The notes below the pieces were generated by a model. The model was given only the letters and a program-made list of their open reading frames with translations. It made no database searches and was not told where the DNA came from. Positions 42,300 to 51,272 of a DNA stretch of 64,000 nt are shown piece by piece. The position numbers and the translations under genes were made by a program. This stretch comes from Myxococcales bacterium (GTDB lineage: Bacteria > Myxococcota_A > Polyangia > Polyangiales > Polyangiaceae): assembly GCA_016706225.1 (NCBI GenBank), contig JADJKB010000022.1:620001-684000 (forward strand), given 5' to 3'. Each line of letters starts with the position of its first letter. The first letter of the stretch is position 1.

Positions 42300-43856
42300 T
42301 CAGCCAGGCGTGAACATGATCGGGTAGCTCACCGTGACGATACCGTTCTCGGGCGCCGGGAACGACAGACCGTAGAAGGCGCCAACCACACACGAGACGA
42401 CCCCACTGTCGGGCATGTCGCTACCCGCGTTCTGCACGTTGCTCACGGCTCCGTCCCGACCGATGACGAAGCGAGCGGCTACGCGACCTGCGAGGTTCGG
42501 GTTCCTGTTCAGTCCCTGCTCGTAACACATGCGGAAGCGACCGTAGTTCTGGCGCACGATGCGCTGCACGACCTCGGCGGGCAGGTGGCCGGACACCACC
42601 GTGTTGCCGTCGGGAGTCATGCGCGGGACGCGCGTCTTGTGACCCGGAACGTTGCGGCCCACCGACTGGCCGAAGCCACCCTCGAGACCCGAGCACACGG
42701 TGCCGCCACAGGTACCGATGCCGTTGATGCCGATCCCGACACCCTTGCCGCCGGCGCCTTCGCCGATGCCGGTGAGGCCGAGCCCATTCGAGCCCCACGA
42801 GTCACCGATCTCGTCGCCCCACATGTTGCCCTGCGCGCTCTTGTCGTCCGTGCCCGAGGAAGAGTCGCGACCGAAGGGAGAGGTCGGCGCATTCGGGTCG
42901 CCGCCGTTGATCGAGTTCAGGAGCCCGATCAAACCGAAGGTCTTGGCTTCGCTCAGCGCGCGTTCACGCGCCATGTGGGGGTCGATGTTGTCCTTGGGCC
43001 CTGCCACCCCCGCGCGCTTGTTGGCCAGCTTGGCGGTGGGTTTGCCCAGCGCGCCGGAGTCGCCCCGGGCGGCCTCGGCCCGCTCACCGCCGCCCTTCAG
43101 CGGGTCGGTGTTGTCGGCCGTCTGCTCGTCGAGCTCACGGTTGCGCTCGGCGTTCGCCGCCAGGTACTGCTGAATCAACACCAGGCGATCGTTGTTGCCC
43201 GTCTCGTCGTCGGTGAGCCCCATCGCAGGAACGAAGAACGCCATGGCGCCGATGAAGGCCGCCGCGATGCAGGCGGAGAGACCGAAGAATCCCGCGGCCG
43301 CCGAGTCGTCCTGAGCGAAGTACGCGCGCTTGGTGCGCCGGCCGGGGTGAACCCCCGCGACCTGGACCTTCAGGTCACCGAAAGAGAGGTCGACCCGCGT
43401 ACCGAGCGCCAGCGCAATCGTGGTGCCGGCTGCAACCGCCTCGGCGTTCGTGCCCTGGGTCTTCTTGGCGTTGGCACCGGCGGGGATCGTCACACTCGGC
43501 TCACCGCCGATCAAACTGACAATCTCGAGTCGGTCCGTGCCGAGCTTCTCGCTGGGCATCGTCACCTGACAGGGCGCGTCCTTGGTCGAGCGTTCGCCGA
43601 CGGCAAACGCGCGCGGCGGGTCGAGGTGCGCGACGTGGATGATGTTGGTGCCCCAGAGCACCGTCACTTCGACGGCGCGCGCGGCGACGTTCTCGCACTC
43701 GCCCGCGCTCACGGCGGGGCCGCTCTGCACCATGGCGTATCCCATCGGTCCATCGTCGTTCACCAACGCCGGGGCTTTCTCGAGCCCAAACGCAGCGCGC
43801 GCGTTGAAGTCGGTCAGGTTGGAGAGAAACGGGTTGATGGAATTGGACTGGGCCAT
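42300..43856 (-). CDS. AgmX/PglI-type C-terminal domain protein (gliding/TonB-like)
   Basis: A 518-residue protein. An N-terminal cytoplasmic part (~1-185) has FHA-like beta sequence (WGTNIIHVAHLDPPRAFAVG, VDLSFGDLKVQVAGV). One membrane helix follows (FFGLSACIAAAFIGAMAFFV, ~190-212), then a long Gly-rich periplasmic linker. The C-terminal domain carries SGHLPAEVVQRIVRQNYGRF, RMCYEQGLNRNPNLAGRV and VARFVIGRDGAVSNV-type blocks of the AgmX/PglI family. In Myxococcus, AgmX/GltJ-type proteins belong to envelope-spanning motility and TonB-like machines. No partner (ExbB/ExbD-like) gene is adjacent. Its terminator hosts the intron. Confidence 0.85.
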   Translation of the reverse strand: MAQSNSINPFLSNLTDFNARAAFGLEKAPALVNDDGPMGYAMVQSGPAVSAGECENVAARAVEVTVLWGTNIIHVAHLDPPRAFAVGERSTKDAPCQVTMPSEKLGTDRLEIVSLIGGEPSVTIPAGANAKKTQGTNAEAVAAGTTIALALGTRVDLSFGDLKVQVAGVHPGRRTKRAYFAQDDSAAAGFFGLSACIAAAFIGAMAFFVPAMGLTDDETGNNDRLVLIQQYLAANAERNRELDEQTADNTDPLKGGGERAEAARGDSGALGKPTAKLANKRAGVAGPKDNIDPHMARERALSEAKTFGLIGLLNSINGGDPNAPTSPFGRDSSSGTDDKSAQGNMWGDEIGDSWGSNGLGLTGIGEGAGGKGVGIGINGIGTCGGTVCSGLEGGFGQSVGRNVPGHKTRVPRMTPDGNTVVSGHLPAEVVQRIVRQNYGRFRMCYEQGLNRNPNLAGRVAARFVIGRDGAVSNVQNAGSDMPDSGVVSCVVGAFYGLSFPAPENGIVTVSYPIMFTPG

Positions 43857-44158
43857 GACGGATATCTCACCTCGGGAAGTCGACGGCTCGTCAGGTCGGC
43901 GGGGCTTCGTCCCGCATCATTGCGGGAGGGCCACCCATCTGCGTTCGCGCGTCGTGTCTCGCTGGGATTGACAGGCGGGGAGGCCCCGGGGTTCCAAACT
44001 TTTTTCGAAGGGCGCAATTGCCGCGGCAGAACCCTCTGGATCTGCCAGGCCTGCCCGGCATTCGGGCACTCGAGGCCCAAAAACTCGCCGGGCTTGCCGC
44101 CAGCCGGGCTGCCTGCCAAGGATCCGACCCCCACGCGCGGACTACATACGGAGGCAGT
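43857..44158. other. Divergent intergenic region, no gene seen
   Basis: About 300 bp between the AgmX-like gene (minus) and the metalloprotease (plus). It holds a 7-bp perfect hairpin (TCCCGCA / TGCGGGA, 43910-43927) and a lone TTGACA near 43969 without a convincing -10. The promoters of both genes must be here; I see no coding sequence. Confidence 0.4.
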
Positions 44159-46477
44159 GTGCGCACACCCCTCACGGCTCGGTTTTGCCCGTTTCTGGCA
44201 GCTCTGCTCACGACTGGCGCCGCCCTCGGGCAGACGCCGCTCGTACTCGCCGACATCCCCGTCAAACTCGCGAGCGCAAACCGCGCTGAGCGCGCCCATC
44301 AAGTGCTCGCGGCGCGCGCGCCAGTCGCTTCTCGAGTCACTCTCACCCACGTCGCCAGCATCTCTCGTCCGGGTGGGCAAACCCTGGAGCGCTTCCGCCA
44401 ACTCCAGGCCGGTATCCCGGTGCTGTCGCGCGGCGCCAGTGTGTTGCTCGACGTCAAAGGCAACCCGACGCGGTTCGCGACCGCGAAGCTGGCCGAGAGC
44501 TTCCCGTCATCATCTACGCCGGTCGTCAGCCGTGGCTTCGCCACCGAGCGCGCGAGGGGCACGAGCCGCGGCGCGAACTTCGATGCCAACGACGCGAAGC
44601 TCGCATGGCTCGCCCAGGACCGAAGCCAGGCGCGACTGGTCTGGGTCCTCTACCGCGGTCTGACACCCGGCACGCCGTATTCACCGGTGGTCGTCGTCGA
44701 CGCCGTGAGCGGAAACGTCGTCCTCGCATACGACGCAACACGCTTCGATCGCGCTGCAACGCTCTACGAGCAGAACCCGGTCTCGACCCCGACCGCAACG
44801 GCGGTGACACTCAGCACACTCTCGGCGGGCGCCACGACTCTCGAGGACTCGCGCATCCGTTCCGTCAACTGCATCGACACCCAGACGCTGGTCGGGAAAT
44901 ACGGGATTCACATGTGTGAGCTCGTGCCCAAGGCAAAGGCCGATGCCAACGGGGATTTCCCCTACGCGTACAGCAGCGACACCGCGCCTGAGGACGAGTT
45001 CGCGGAGCTCAGCATGTACTTTCACACCGCCAAGGCCTACGCCTTCTACGAGTCGCTCGGCATGCCGGAGCTCGAGAAGAAACCGCTGACCACGGTGGCG
45101 AACCTGCGCTTTCCGAAGGGATGGGACAGCTTCAACGTCTCACTGATGAAGGATACGACCGCCCCGCTCGAGCCCTACGACAACGCGTTTTTTTCCCCCC
45201 AGAGCCCCTACCCCGGTCTGTTCAAGGGCATCGACAGCGGACTCTACTTCGGCCAGGGCACCTCCGCCGACTTCGCCTACGACGGGGACGTCGTCTACCA
45301 CGAGCTCGGGCATGCGCTGGTCGACCGGACCGTCAACCTCGCCGGGTTCTGGTTGCTCGACGAACAGGGTGCGTCACCCGCCGCGGGGGCCATGAACGAA
45401 GCGCTCGCTGACTACTTCTCGAGCGCACTGACCGGCGACGGCCAGGTTGGTGAGTACGCCGCCAAGAACACCTCGTTCCAGCTCGGCGACAAGGTGATTC
45501 GCGACCTGGAGAACGACGATTCCTGTCCGAAGAACATCGTCGGCGAAGTTCACATCGACTCGACGCTCTTCTCGGGCGCGCTGTGGAGCGTGCGTCAAGC
45601 GCTGCCCGCCGGCGACCGCAACACCTTCGACACGGCGTTGGTCACCGCGATGCTCGGCGCGCCGACCGGTGAGCTCGGTTACGCGGATCTCGGCGAGCTC
45701 TTCCGTGCCTCGGTCGAGGCATCGACGCTCGGTAAGCCGGCCGCGGACGCCCTGGCGACCGAGCTCGAGAAGCGGGGTGTGTTTCCGGTCTGCAAACGCG
45801 TGCTCGAGTACAAGGGGCAACCGCTATCCGGCTCCTCGTGGAAGCTCGCCAACGGCTTCTTCGCGGCCGGCAAGCCCTACGTCGGGCTGGAACAGACCGC
45901 CGCCTACGCGCCCGGCTTGATTCAGGTCCACACGGCGCTGAAGCCCGGAACCGACACGCTCAAGATCCAGTGGGTGAACATCCAGCTCGGCAACCAGTAC
46001 AGCCTCGGACCGGACGCCGATCCGTACACACCGGCCGTACTGGTGCGCTTTGCAAAGGAGCCGATCACCTTCTCGTTCGACGCCGGTGTTCTGTCGTCGA
46101 CCGCTGACGGGCTGTTCGAGACCGAGAACTTCGGCAGAAAATCCGCAAGCGTCGACGTCCCCAAAGATGCGACGGACGTGTGGGTCATGATCGTGAACAA
46201 GGGCGACGAACAGGGCCTCTACCAGGCGATCGAAGTGCTGCAGAAGACCAGCGCCACCGGCGGAACCGGCGGAACCGGTGGCGGCGCCGTCGGCGGGTTC
46301 GGCGGCGGGGGAATCGGCGGTAATCCCCTCGGCACAGGCGGCGCTCCAGCGACCGACGAGGAGCTCCATCCGCTCGGAGGCTGCAGCACTCCGCGGGGCA
46401 GCGTGCCCGCCGGCTTCGGGCTCGGCCTTGCGCTCGGCGCGCTCGCGCTGCTCGGGCGGCGACGCGCTCAGCGCTGA
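44159..46477 (+). CDS. Secreted M4/M36-type metalloprotease with MYXO-CTERM tail
   Basis: From GTG 44159 (GGAGG 4 bp upstream) the protein has 772 residues: a signal peptide (FCPFLAALLTTGAALG), an FTP-like propeptide (~30-220), and a thermolysin-like catalytic domain. The zinc site is complete: HELGH (381-385) in VVYHELGHALVDR and the third ligand Glu414 in GAMNEALADYF. A Cys pair SVNCIDTQ/HMCELV precedes the catalytic part. The end is a Gly-rich stretch followed by LGGCSTPRGSVPAGFG, a hydrophobic helix and GRRRAQR, the MYXO-CTERM sorting signal thought to anchor proteins at the myxobacterial surface. Likely extracellular, useful for degrading prey proteins (inference). It converges on the acetyltransferase gene with a 10-bp overlap. 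Confidence 0.92.
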   Translation: MRTPLTARFCPFLAALLTTGAALGQTPLVLADIPVKLASANRAERAHQVLAARAPVASRVTLTHVASISRPGGQTLERFRQLQAGIPVLSRGASVLLDVKGNPTRFATAKLAESFPSSSTPVVSRGFATERARGTSRGANFDANDAKLAWLAQDRSQARLVWVLYRGLTPGTPYSPVVVVDAVSGNVVLAYDATRFDRAATLYEQNPVSTPTATAVTLSTLSAGATTLEDSRIRSVNCIDTQTLVGKYGIHMCELVPKAKADANGDFPYAYSSDTAPEDEFAELSMYFHTAKAYAFYESLGMPELEKKPLTTVANLRFPKGWDSFNVSLMKDTTAPLEPYDNAFFSPQSPYPGLFKGIDSGLYFGQGTSADFAYDGDVVYHELGHALVDRTVNLAGFWLLDEQGASPAAGAMNEALADYFSSALTGDGQVGEYAAKNTSFQLGDKVIRDLENDDSCPKNIVGEVHIDSTLFSGALWSVRQALPAGDRNTFDTALVTAMLGAPTGELGYADLGELFRASVEASTLGKPAADALATELEKRGVFPVCKRVLEYKGQPLSGSSWKLANGFFAAGKPYVGLEQTAAYAPGLIQVHTALKPGTDTLKIQWVNIQLGNQYSLGPDADPYTPAVLVRFAKEPITFSFDAGVLSSTADGLFETENFGRKSASVDVPKDATDVWVMIVNKGDEQGLYQAIEVLQKTSATGGTGGTGGGAVGGFGGGGIGGNPLGTGGAPATDEELHPLGGCSTPRGSVPAGFGLGLALGALALLGRRRAQR

Positions 46478-47085
46478 ACGCCCGGCGTCGCGAAGGCCCG
46501 CACTCCCGGCGGCGACGGATCGGGGTTGTGCAAGGACGTGAGCACGTGGTCACGCCAGGCACCGGCCAGGTAGAGGTAGTCGCGCGCGTACCCCTCGACG
46601 ACGAAGCCCAGACTACGTAGCAACCTGCCGGAGCGCTCGTTGGTTGGCATGTAGTTGGCGGCGACACGGTGGAAAGCCAACCGCCCGAACGCGAGCTCGA
46701 GGGCAGCGGTGAGTCCTTCTTTCATCAGCCCGCGTCCCTGATGGCGATGATCGATGCTGTAGCCGAGGTTGCAGCTCTGGTGCGGACCGCGCGAGTACTG
46801 AGTGAAGCTGATCTGCCCGATGACGGGACCGTCGGGTTGATCGGCGCTCGTGATTTGCAGCCGACACGACCGATCCTCCAAGTACTCGGCTCGGTTCTGA
46901 TCGAGCCGCCAGATCCAGTACTCTTCGTTGAAGTAGCCGGGAGGAAACGGCGGAGACCAGCCTGACAGGTGCGCGCGATTGTCGGCCTGGAAACCGAGCA
47001 CACGTTTGGCCGCCGACGGCGGAAGAAGCGTGAGCACCAGACGCTCGGTCTGAAGCAGAACCGGCGACTCTTCTTCGGCGTCCAT
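46468..47085 (-). CDS. GNAT acetyltransferase, RimJ/RimL type
   Basis: A 205-residue GNAT protein. Key elements are TERLVLTLLPPSAAKRVLGF at the start, IGQISFTQYSRGPHQSCNLG, the acetyl-CoA loop SIDHRHQGRGLMKEGLTAAL (Q/RxxGxG/A form HQGRGL) and FHRVAANYMPTNERSGRLLR with LGFVVEGYARDYLYLAGAWR. This matches N-terminal acetylases acting on ribosomal proteins (RimJ) or similar substrates; the true target is unknown. Its 3' end overlaps the protease gene by 10 bp. Confidence 0.9.
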   Translation of the reverse strand: MDAEEESPVLLQTERLVLTLLPPSAAKRVLGFQADNRAHLSGWSPPFPPGYFNEEYWIWRLDQNRAEYLEDRSCRLQITSADQPDGPVIGQISFTQYSRGPHQSCNLGYSIDHRHQGRGLMKEGLTAALELAFGRLAFHRVAANYMPTNERSGRLLRSLGFVVEGYARDYLYLAGAWRDHVLTSLHNPDPSPPGVRAFATPGVQR

Positions 47086-47119
47086 GGCGAAAGTATTGCC
47101 TGCTCTTGCCGGGGTCTGG

Positions 47120-48220
47120 CTAGAGCATCTTCGCCATCAGGTCGACCAACGCCAGCTCTTCCCCGATGCTCCCGGACTTGTCGACCTCGACGTGCCGCAA
47201 AAGCGGCGAGATCAGCGCCTGATGCGGTGCCGACCCAAGCTCCAGGTCGGCCCACTCGACTTCACTCGCTGGGATGACCGAGTCGTGGGAGCCGTGCAGC
47301 AGATAGACCGGGACTCCGATGTCCTTCAGGCGCCCGCCCGGGGAGAGCTCCGCGAGCGCGCTCTGCTTCGACGACACCAGCTCGGATAGCTTCGGACCGA
47401 GCTCCGCCAGTCGGCCGGCCTCGAGCAGCCCGAACAGGCGCTCCCCCGATGCCGTCGTACGCTCGGACGCGAGCGCCCTAGCTGACGCACGATCGTCGTG
47501 GAGCCACAGCCGCAGCGCTCGAGCGAGCGTGCTCTGGTCGGCCTCGTCCACGAAGTGCTCGATGTTGTCCAGGACCACGACCACCAGGCCGTAGTCGTGA
47601 GCTTTCATCGCGCGGACGCCGTGCGGTGTCTCGATCTGATGGCTGATCAGAAAGCGAAGCACGCGGGCCATGTCGTGATGTCCACCGACACTGGTCACGT
47701 AGTCGAGCTTGCCTTCGAGCTCTGGACGGCCGGCGGCAACGAGGGACAGACCGCCAGCGAAACTGAAACCGAGCAAGCCAACCCGCGGTCCGCTCACCCA
47801 CTCACTCTTCGCGGAGAGGTAGCTCACCGAGTCGACGAGGATCCGCTCCCCTTGCTGGGTGATGCGGTACTCGGTCAGATCCCGGAGCTCCGGCGTGAGC
47901 ACGGTGCGTCCGGCCCGGGCCAGCTCCCGCGCAAACGGCACCAGCCTGCCCTCGTTGATGCCCTTGAAGTGCACGCCATGCCCAATCACCAAACCCGGGG
48001 CGCGCGGCGCGTCAGCCCGCTGGTACAAGCGCGCGCGGATCGGACCATCACGGCCCGGCAGCGTCAGCTCCGTCTCGATTACCGCCGCCGCCGCAGCTGG
48101 CGGAGTCGACAGCGCGAGCAGCAGGCGCCCGGCCCGCCAGAAGCGGCTGCCGGGCGCGTGACAGAGGGCGAAGAGGGCGAGCAGCGCCAGCGCCAAGGCG
48201 AGCACACGACGGATCCTCAT
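47120..48220 (-). CDS. Exported or membrane-anchored alpha/beta hydrolase
   Basis: From ATG 48220 (chosen over one 10 codons earlier) the protein has 366 residues. A strongly hydrophobic Ala/Leu signal (RRVLALALALLALFALCHAP) contains a Cys. The hydrolase fold follows, with the nucleophile elbow GFSFAGG, the acid region LLHGSHDSVIP and the terminal His in LLRHVEVD. The oxyanion motif may be GHGVHF. An inserted helical cap lies between the elbow and the acid. Relatives are lipases, esterases and acyltransferases. No specific substrate can be assigned. Confidence 0.85.
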   Translation of the reverse strand: MRIRRVLALALALLALFALCHAPGSRFWRAGRLLLALSTPPAAAAAVIETELTLPGRDGPIRARLYQRADAPRAPGLVIGHGVHFKGINEGRLVPFARELARAGRTVLTPELRDLTEYRITQQGERILVDSVSYLSAKSEWVSGPRVGLLGFSFAGGLSLVAAGRPELEGKLDYVTSVGGHHDMARVLRFLISHQIETPHGVRAMKAHDYGLVVVVLDNIEHFVDEADQSTLARALRLWLHDDRASARALASERTTASGERLFGLLEAGRLAELGPKLSELVSSKQSALAELSPGGRLKDIGVPVYLLHGSHDSVIPASEVEWADLELGSAPHQALISPLLRHVEVDKSGSIGEELALVDLMAKML

Positions 48221-48383
48221 GCTCTTAGTGTGCAGCGTGAAGGCGCGCACGAAAGCGCCCGTGACACTGTTTTACAATCTATTGCGCCGCCAGCACGAGC
48301 GTCGACGTGGGCACGGGGCGTGAAGGACAACCGGCGCAGATTCCGGGCTCTGGGTCCGGGCTCCGGGAGTAGACTGCCAGTCC

Positions 48384-49850
48384 ATGCCCGCCGATTCGCC
48401 GGCTCGTGAGCTCTGCGCGACGGCGCTCGGGCGAGCCAAGAAGCACGCCGACGTATCCCACGTCGAGATCCGCTGGGTGCGTGAGCGTGGTGAACGCCTG
48501 CGCGTGCGCGACGGCGCGCCCGAGGGCATTTCGAAGAACAGCGCAGCCGGTTTCTCCGCGCGCTTGATCGCAAGAGGCGCGTGGGGGTTCGCTTGCACCC
48601 AGGCGGCTACGGACGCCGACCTCGCACGCATGGTCGACGAGGCGGTCGCCGTCGCGCGCGCCAGTGCGAGGCTCGCCGCGAGACCCGTGAGCTTTCCCGA
48701 GCGCAGAGGCGAGCGGGGCAACTACAGCTGCCCAGTGCAGATTGATCCATTTGGCATCAGCCTCGAGCAGAAACTCGGGGATCTCACCGGGCCCGAGGCG
48801 GAGCTGAGACGCGGCGGTTCCCCCATCCACAGCGCCGAAGCCTGGATGCACTGGACGGAGGTCGATAAACTTCTCCTGACCAGCGAGGGCACCGACGTCG
48901 CGCAGCGCTTCGTCTATGGCGGCATCGGAATGATGGCCATCGCGGTGGGTAGCGATGGACGCATGCAGCGTCGATCGTATCCGGGCTTTCCCGGCTCCGA
49001 GGGCCTGCAAGGCGGCTATGAAATCGTCGCCCTCACTGATCTGATGGGAGCCGCCGCGCGAGTGCGCAGCGAAGCCATCGACTTGCTGAGCGCCGACCCC
49101 TGCCCCGAGGGAACGCGGGACCTGATCCTCGGCAGCAATCAGATGGCGTTGCAGGTCCACGAGTCGTGTGGGCACCCAACGGAGCTCGATCGCGCCCTCG
49201 GCGCCGAGATTTCCCTGGCCGGCGGCTCCTTCCTCCAGCCCAAAGACCTGGGCAAGCTGCGCTACGGCTCGGACATCGTGACCCTGACCGCCGACTCGAC
49301 CGAGCCAGGCGGGCTGGGCACCTTTGGCTGGGACGACGAGGGCACCCCGGCCACCAAGGCACCGCTGGTCCGCGAGGGGATCTTCGTCGACTACCTCTCT
49401 TCTCGCGAGACCGCCGCTGCGCTCGGTCGTGAGTCGACCGCAACGGTGCGCGCCGAGAGCTGGAACCGCGTGCCCATGATCCGCATGGTCAACGTCTCGC
49501 TGGAACCGCGGAGTGGCAGCCTGGAAGATCTCATCGCCGACACGGCAGATGGCATCCTGCTCGACGTCAATCAGAGCTGGAGCATCGACGACCTGAGGTT
49601 GAACTTTCAGTTTTCGTGCGAGCTGGGCTGGGAGATCAAACGCGGCAAGCGCGTGCGCTTGCTCCGGGACTCGCGCTACACCGGCATCACTCCGAAGTTC
49701 TGGCAGAGCTGCGACGCAATCTGTGGCGCCGCGGAGTCCCGGATCTGGGGGCTCATGCTGTGTGGCAAGGGCGACCCGATGCAGACGATGGCCGTGGCGC
49801 ACGCTGCAGCGCCAGCGCGCTTCCGCCAGGTCGAGATCGGGCATACATGA
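48384..49850 (+). CDS. tldD: TldD-family metalloprotease subunit, second locus
   Basis: A 488-residue TldD homologue with the zinc motif HESCGH in ALQVHESCGHPTELDRALG (HExxxH kept). It has no signal peptide. Other family features are EGTDVAQRFVYGGIGMMAIA, PCPEGTRDLILGSNQMALQV and LRYGSDIVTLTADSTEPGG. It is clearly distinct from the TldD at 14863-16377, being closer to the TldD-like proteins that pair with a neighbouring TldE. The stop overlaps the start of that partner by ATGA. Together they should form a heteromeric intracellular peptidase; in E. coli the pair matures microcin B17 and degrades CcdA. No RiPP precursor or modifying enzyme is seen nearby. Confidence 0.9.
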   Translation: MPADSPARELCATALGRAKKHADVSHVEIRWVRERGERLRVRDGAPEGISKNSAAGFSARLIARGAWGFACTQAATDADLARMVDEAVAVARASARLAARPVSFPERRGERGNYSCPVQIDPFGISLEQKLGDLTGPEAELRRGGSPIHSAEAWMHWTEVDKLLLTSEGTDVAQRFVYGGIGMMAIAVGSDGRMQRRSYPGFPGSEGLQGGYEIVALTDLMGAAARVRSEAIDLLSADPCPEGTRDLILGSNQMALQVHESCGHPTELDRALGAEISLAGGSFLQPKDLGKLRYGSDIVTLTADSTEPGGLGTFGWDDEGTPATKAPLVREGIFVDYLSSRETAAALGRESTATVRAESWNRVPMIRMVNVSLEPRSGSLEDLIADTADGILLDVNQSWSIDDLRLNFQFSCELGWEIKRGKRVRLLRDSRYTGITPKFWQSCDAICGAAESRIWGLMLCGKGDPMQTMAVAHAAAPARFRQVEIGHT

Positions 49851-51223
49851 AGGCCGACGAGCTCACCGAGTTGCTGAAGCGTGCGCTCGACCGCGCCGGA
49901 GAGCCCGAGGCTGAAGCCTACGCGAGCTTCGCCCGGCGTGGCTTCGCTCGCTTCGCCGTCGGTGACCTCGGACAGCACATGCAGCTCGAGGAGCCGTCGG
50001 TGGTCGTGCGGGTGGCGCGGGATCGGCGGGTGGTCGAGGCCAGCGTCGCAGAGCTCGACGAAGCCGCGATCGTGAACGCTCTGAAGGACGCGGCGCGAGC
50101 CGCCCCGAGTGTGCCGCGCGACGAGAGTTTCCCGGGCTTCGCCGGCGCGGACGAGCCGGCTCCGCCGCCCGTCGCGCGCTTCGCCCGGAGCACGGCGGAG
50201 GCGAGCGCAGACGAGCGAGTCACGCTGCTCGAGCCGGTATTTCGCCGCATCGAGCGCGCAGGGTTGATCGCAACCGGTGTGCTCGACACGACCTCGCGAA
50301 TCGAAGCCGTTGCCACGAGCCACGGGCTCCTGCGTTCGTACCAGAGCACACTCGCGTCGTTCAAGGTCTGGGCGCTGGAGAGCGCCGGCGGCGGCGGGGC
50401 TGCCGGGCACGGCATGTGCGCTCACACCGACGTGACACAGCTCTCGCTCGAAGCCGAGACAGAGCGGGCCGTGACCGACGCCGAGCGCGGGAAGAATCCC
50501 GGCTCGCTGCCCGCCGGCGCCTACGACGCTGTGCTCGGTCCCCTGGCGTTCGCCGAACTGATCGAGTGGCTGGGTATGATTGGCCTCGGTGCGCGAGAGC
50601 TCGAACAAGGCATGAGCCCGCTCTCCGGCCGTATGGGTGAGCGCATCACCGGCGAGTTGTTATCCGTGTTCGAAGATCCGCTCGGCCCCCACGCGTTCTC
50701 TGCTCCGTTCGATCGCGAAGGGGTGGCTCGCCGCCAGGTCCCGTTGCTCCGCCGGGGCGTGGCCCAAGCGGTCGTGCACGATCGCGCCACCGCCGCCCGC
50801 GCCGGCATTAGTTCGACCGGCAACGCTTGCCCGCCGGGTGGGTTTGCCTCCGGAGGCCCGACCCCATCGTCGTTGGTCGTCGAGGGCGGAGAGGCCGCCA
50901 GCCTCGACGAGCTGATCGGTGGTCTCGGGCGCGGACTTTATGTGCGACGGCTGCACTACGTGAACGGCTACCTGGAACCCCGACGCGCCGTGATGACCGG
51001 ACTGACCCGGGACGGGACGTTTCTGGTGGAGCACGGCAAGATCGTCGGGGCCGTAGAGAGCATGCGCTTCACCGACAGCCTGCTCGAGGCGCTGGAACGG
51101 GCCGATGGCATGACCGCCGACCGCGTCTTGGTTCCGAACTGGTGGTCGGCCGGCGGCTCGGTCGCAGCCCCGGGCGTGCGGATCCGAGGGCTCACTTTCT
51201 CGTCCGGAAGCCGCGAGAAGTGA
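49847..51223 (+). CDS. tldE: TldE/PmbA-family protease partner subunit
   Basis: From the ATG at 49847 it has 458 residues (the frame is open upstream, but this start overlaps the tldD stop by ATGA). TldE lacks the zinc motif and forms the other half of the TldD/E barrel. Diagnostic pieces are DTTSRIEAVATSHGLLRSYQ, LPAGAYDAVLGPLAFAELIE, SGRMGERITGELLSVFEDP and LVVEGGEAASLDELIGGLG, with VNGYLEPRRAVMTGLTRDG near the end. No HExxxH motif is present, as expected. Co-translated with the upstream tldD. Confidence 0.92.
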   Translation: MKADELTELLKRALDRAGEPEAEAYASFARRGFARFAVGDLGQHMQLEEPSVVVRVARDRRVVEASVAELDEAAIVNALKDAARAAPSVPRDESFPGFAGADEPAPPPVARFARSTAEASADERVTLLEPVFRRIERAGLIATGVLDTTSRIEAVATSHGLLRSYQSTLASFKVWALESAGGGGAAGHGMCAHTDVTQLSLEAETERAVTDAERGKNPGSLPAGAYDAVLGPLAFAELIEWLGMIGLGARELEQGMSPLSGRMGERITGELLSVFEDPLGPHAFSAPFDREGVARRQVPLLRRGVAQAVVHDRATAARAGISSTGNACPPGGFASGGPTPSSLVVEGGEAASLDELIGGLGRGLYVRRLHYVNGYLEPRRAVMTGLTRDGTFLVEHGKIVGAVESMRFTDSLLEALERADGMTADRVLVPNWWSAGGSVAAPGVRIRGLTFSSGSREK

Positions 51224-51272
51224 CGGACCAATTCGTGTTACGCTGAAAGCTCCCTGCGGGGGTGCGTCGCTC

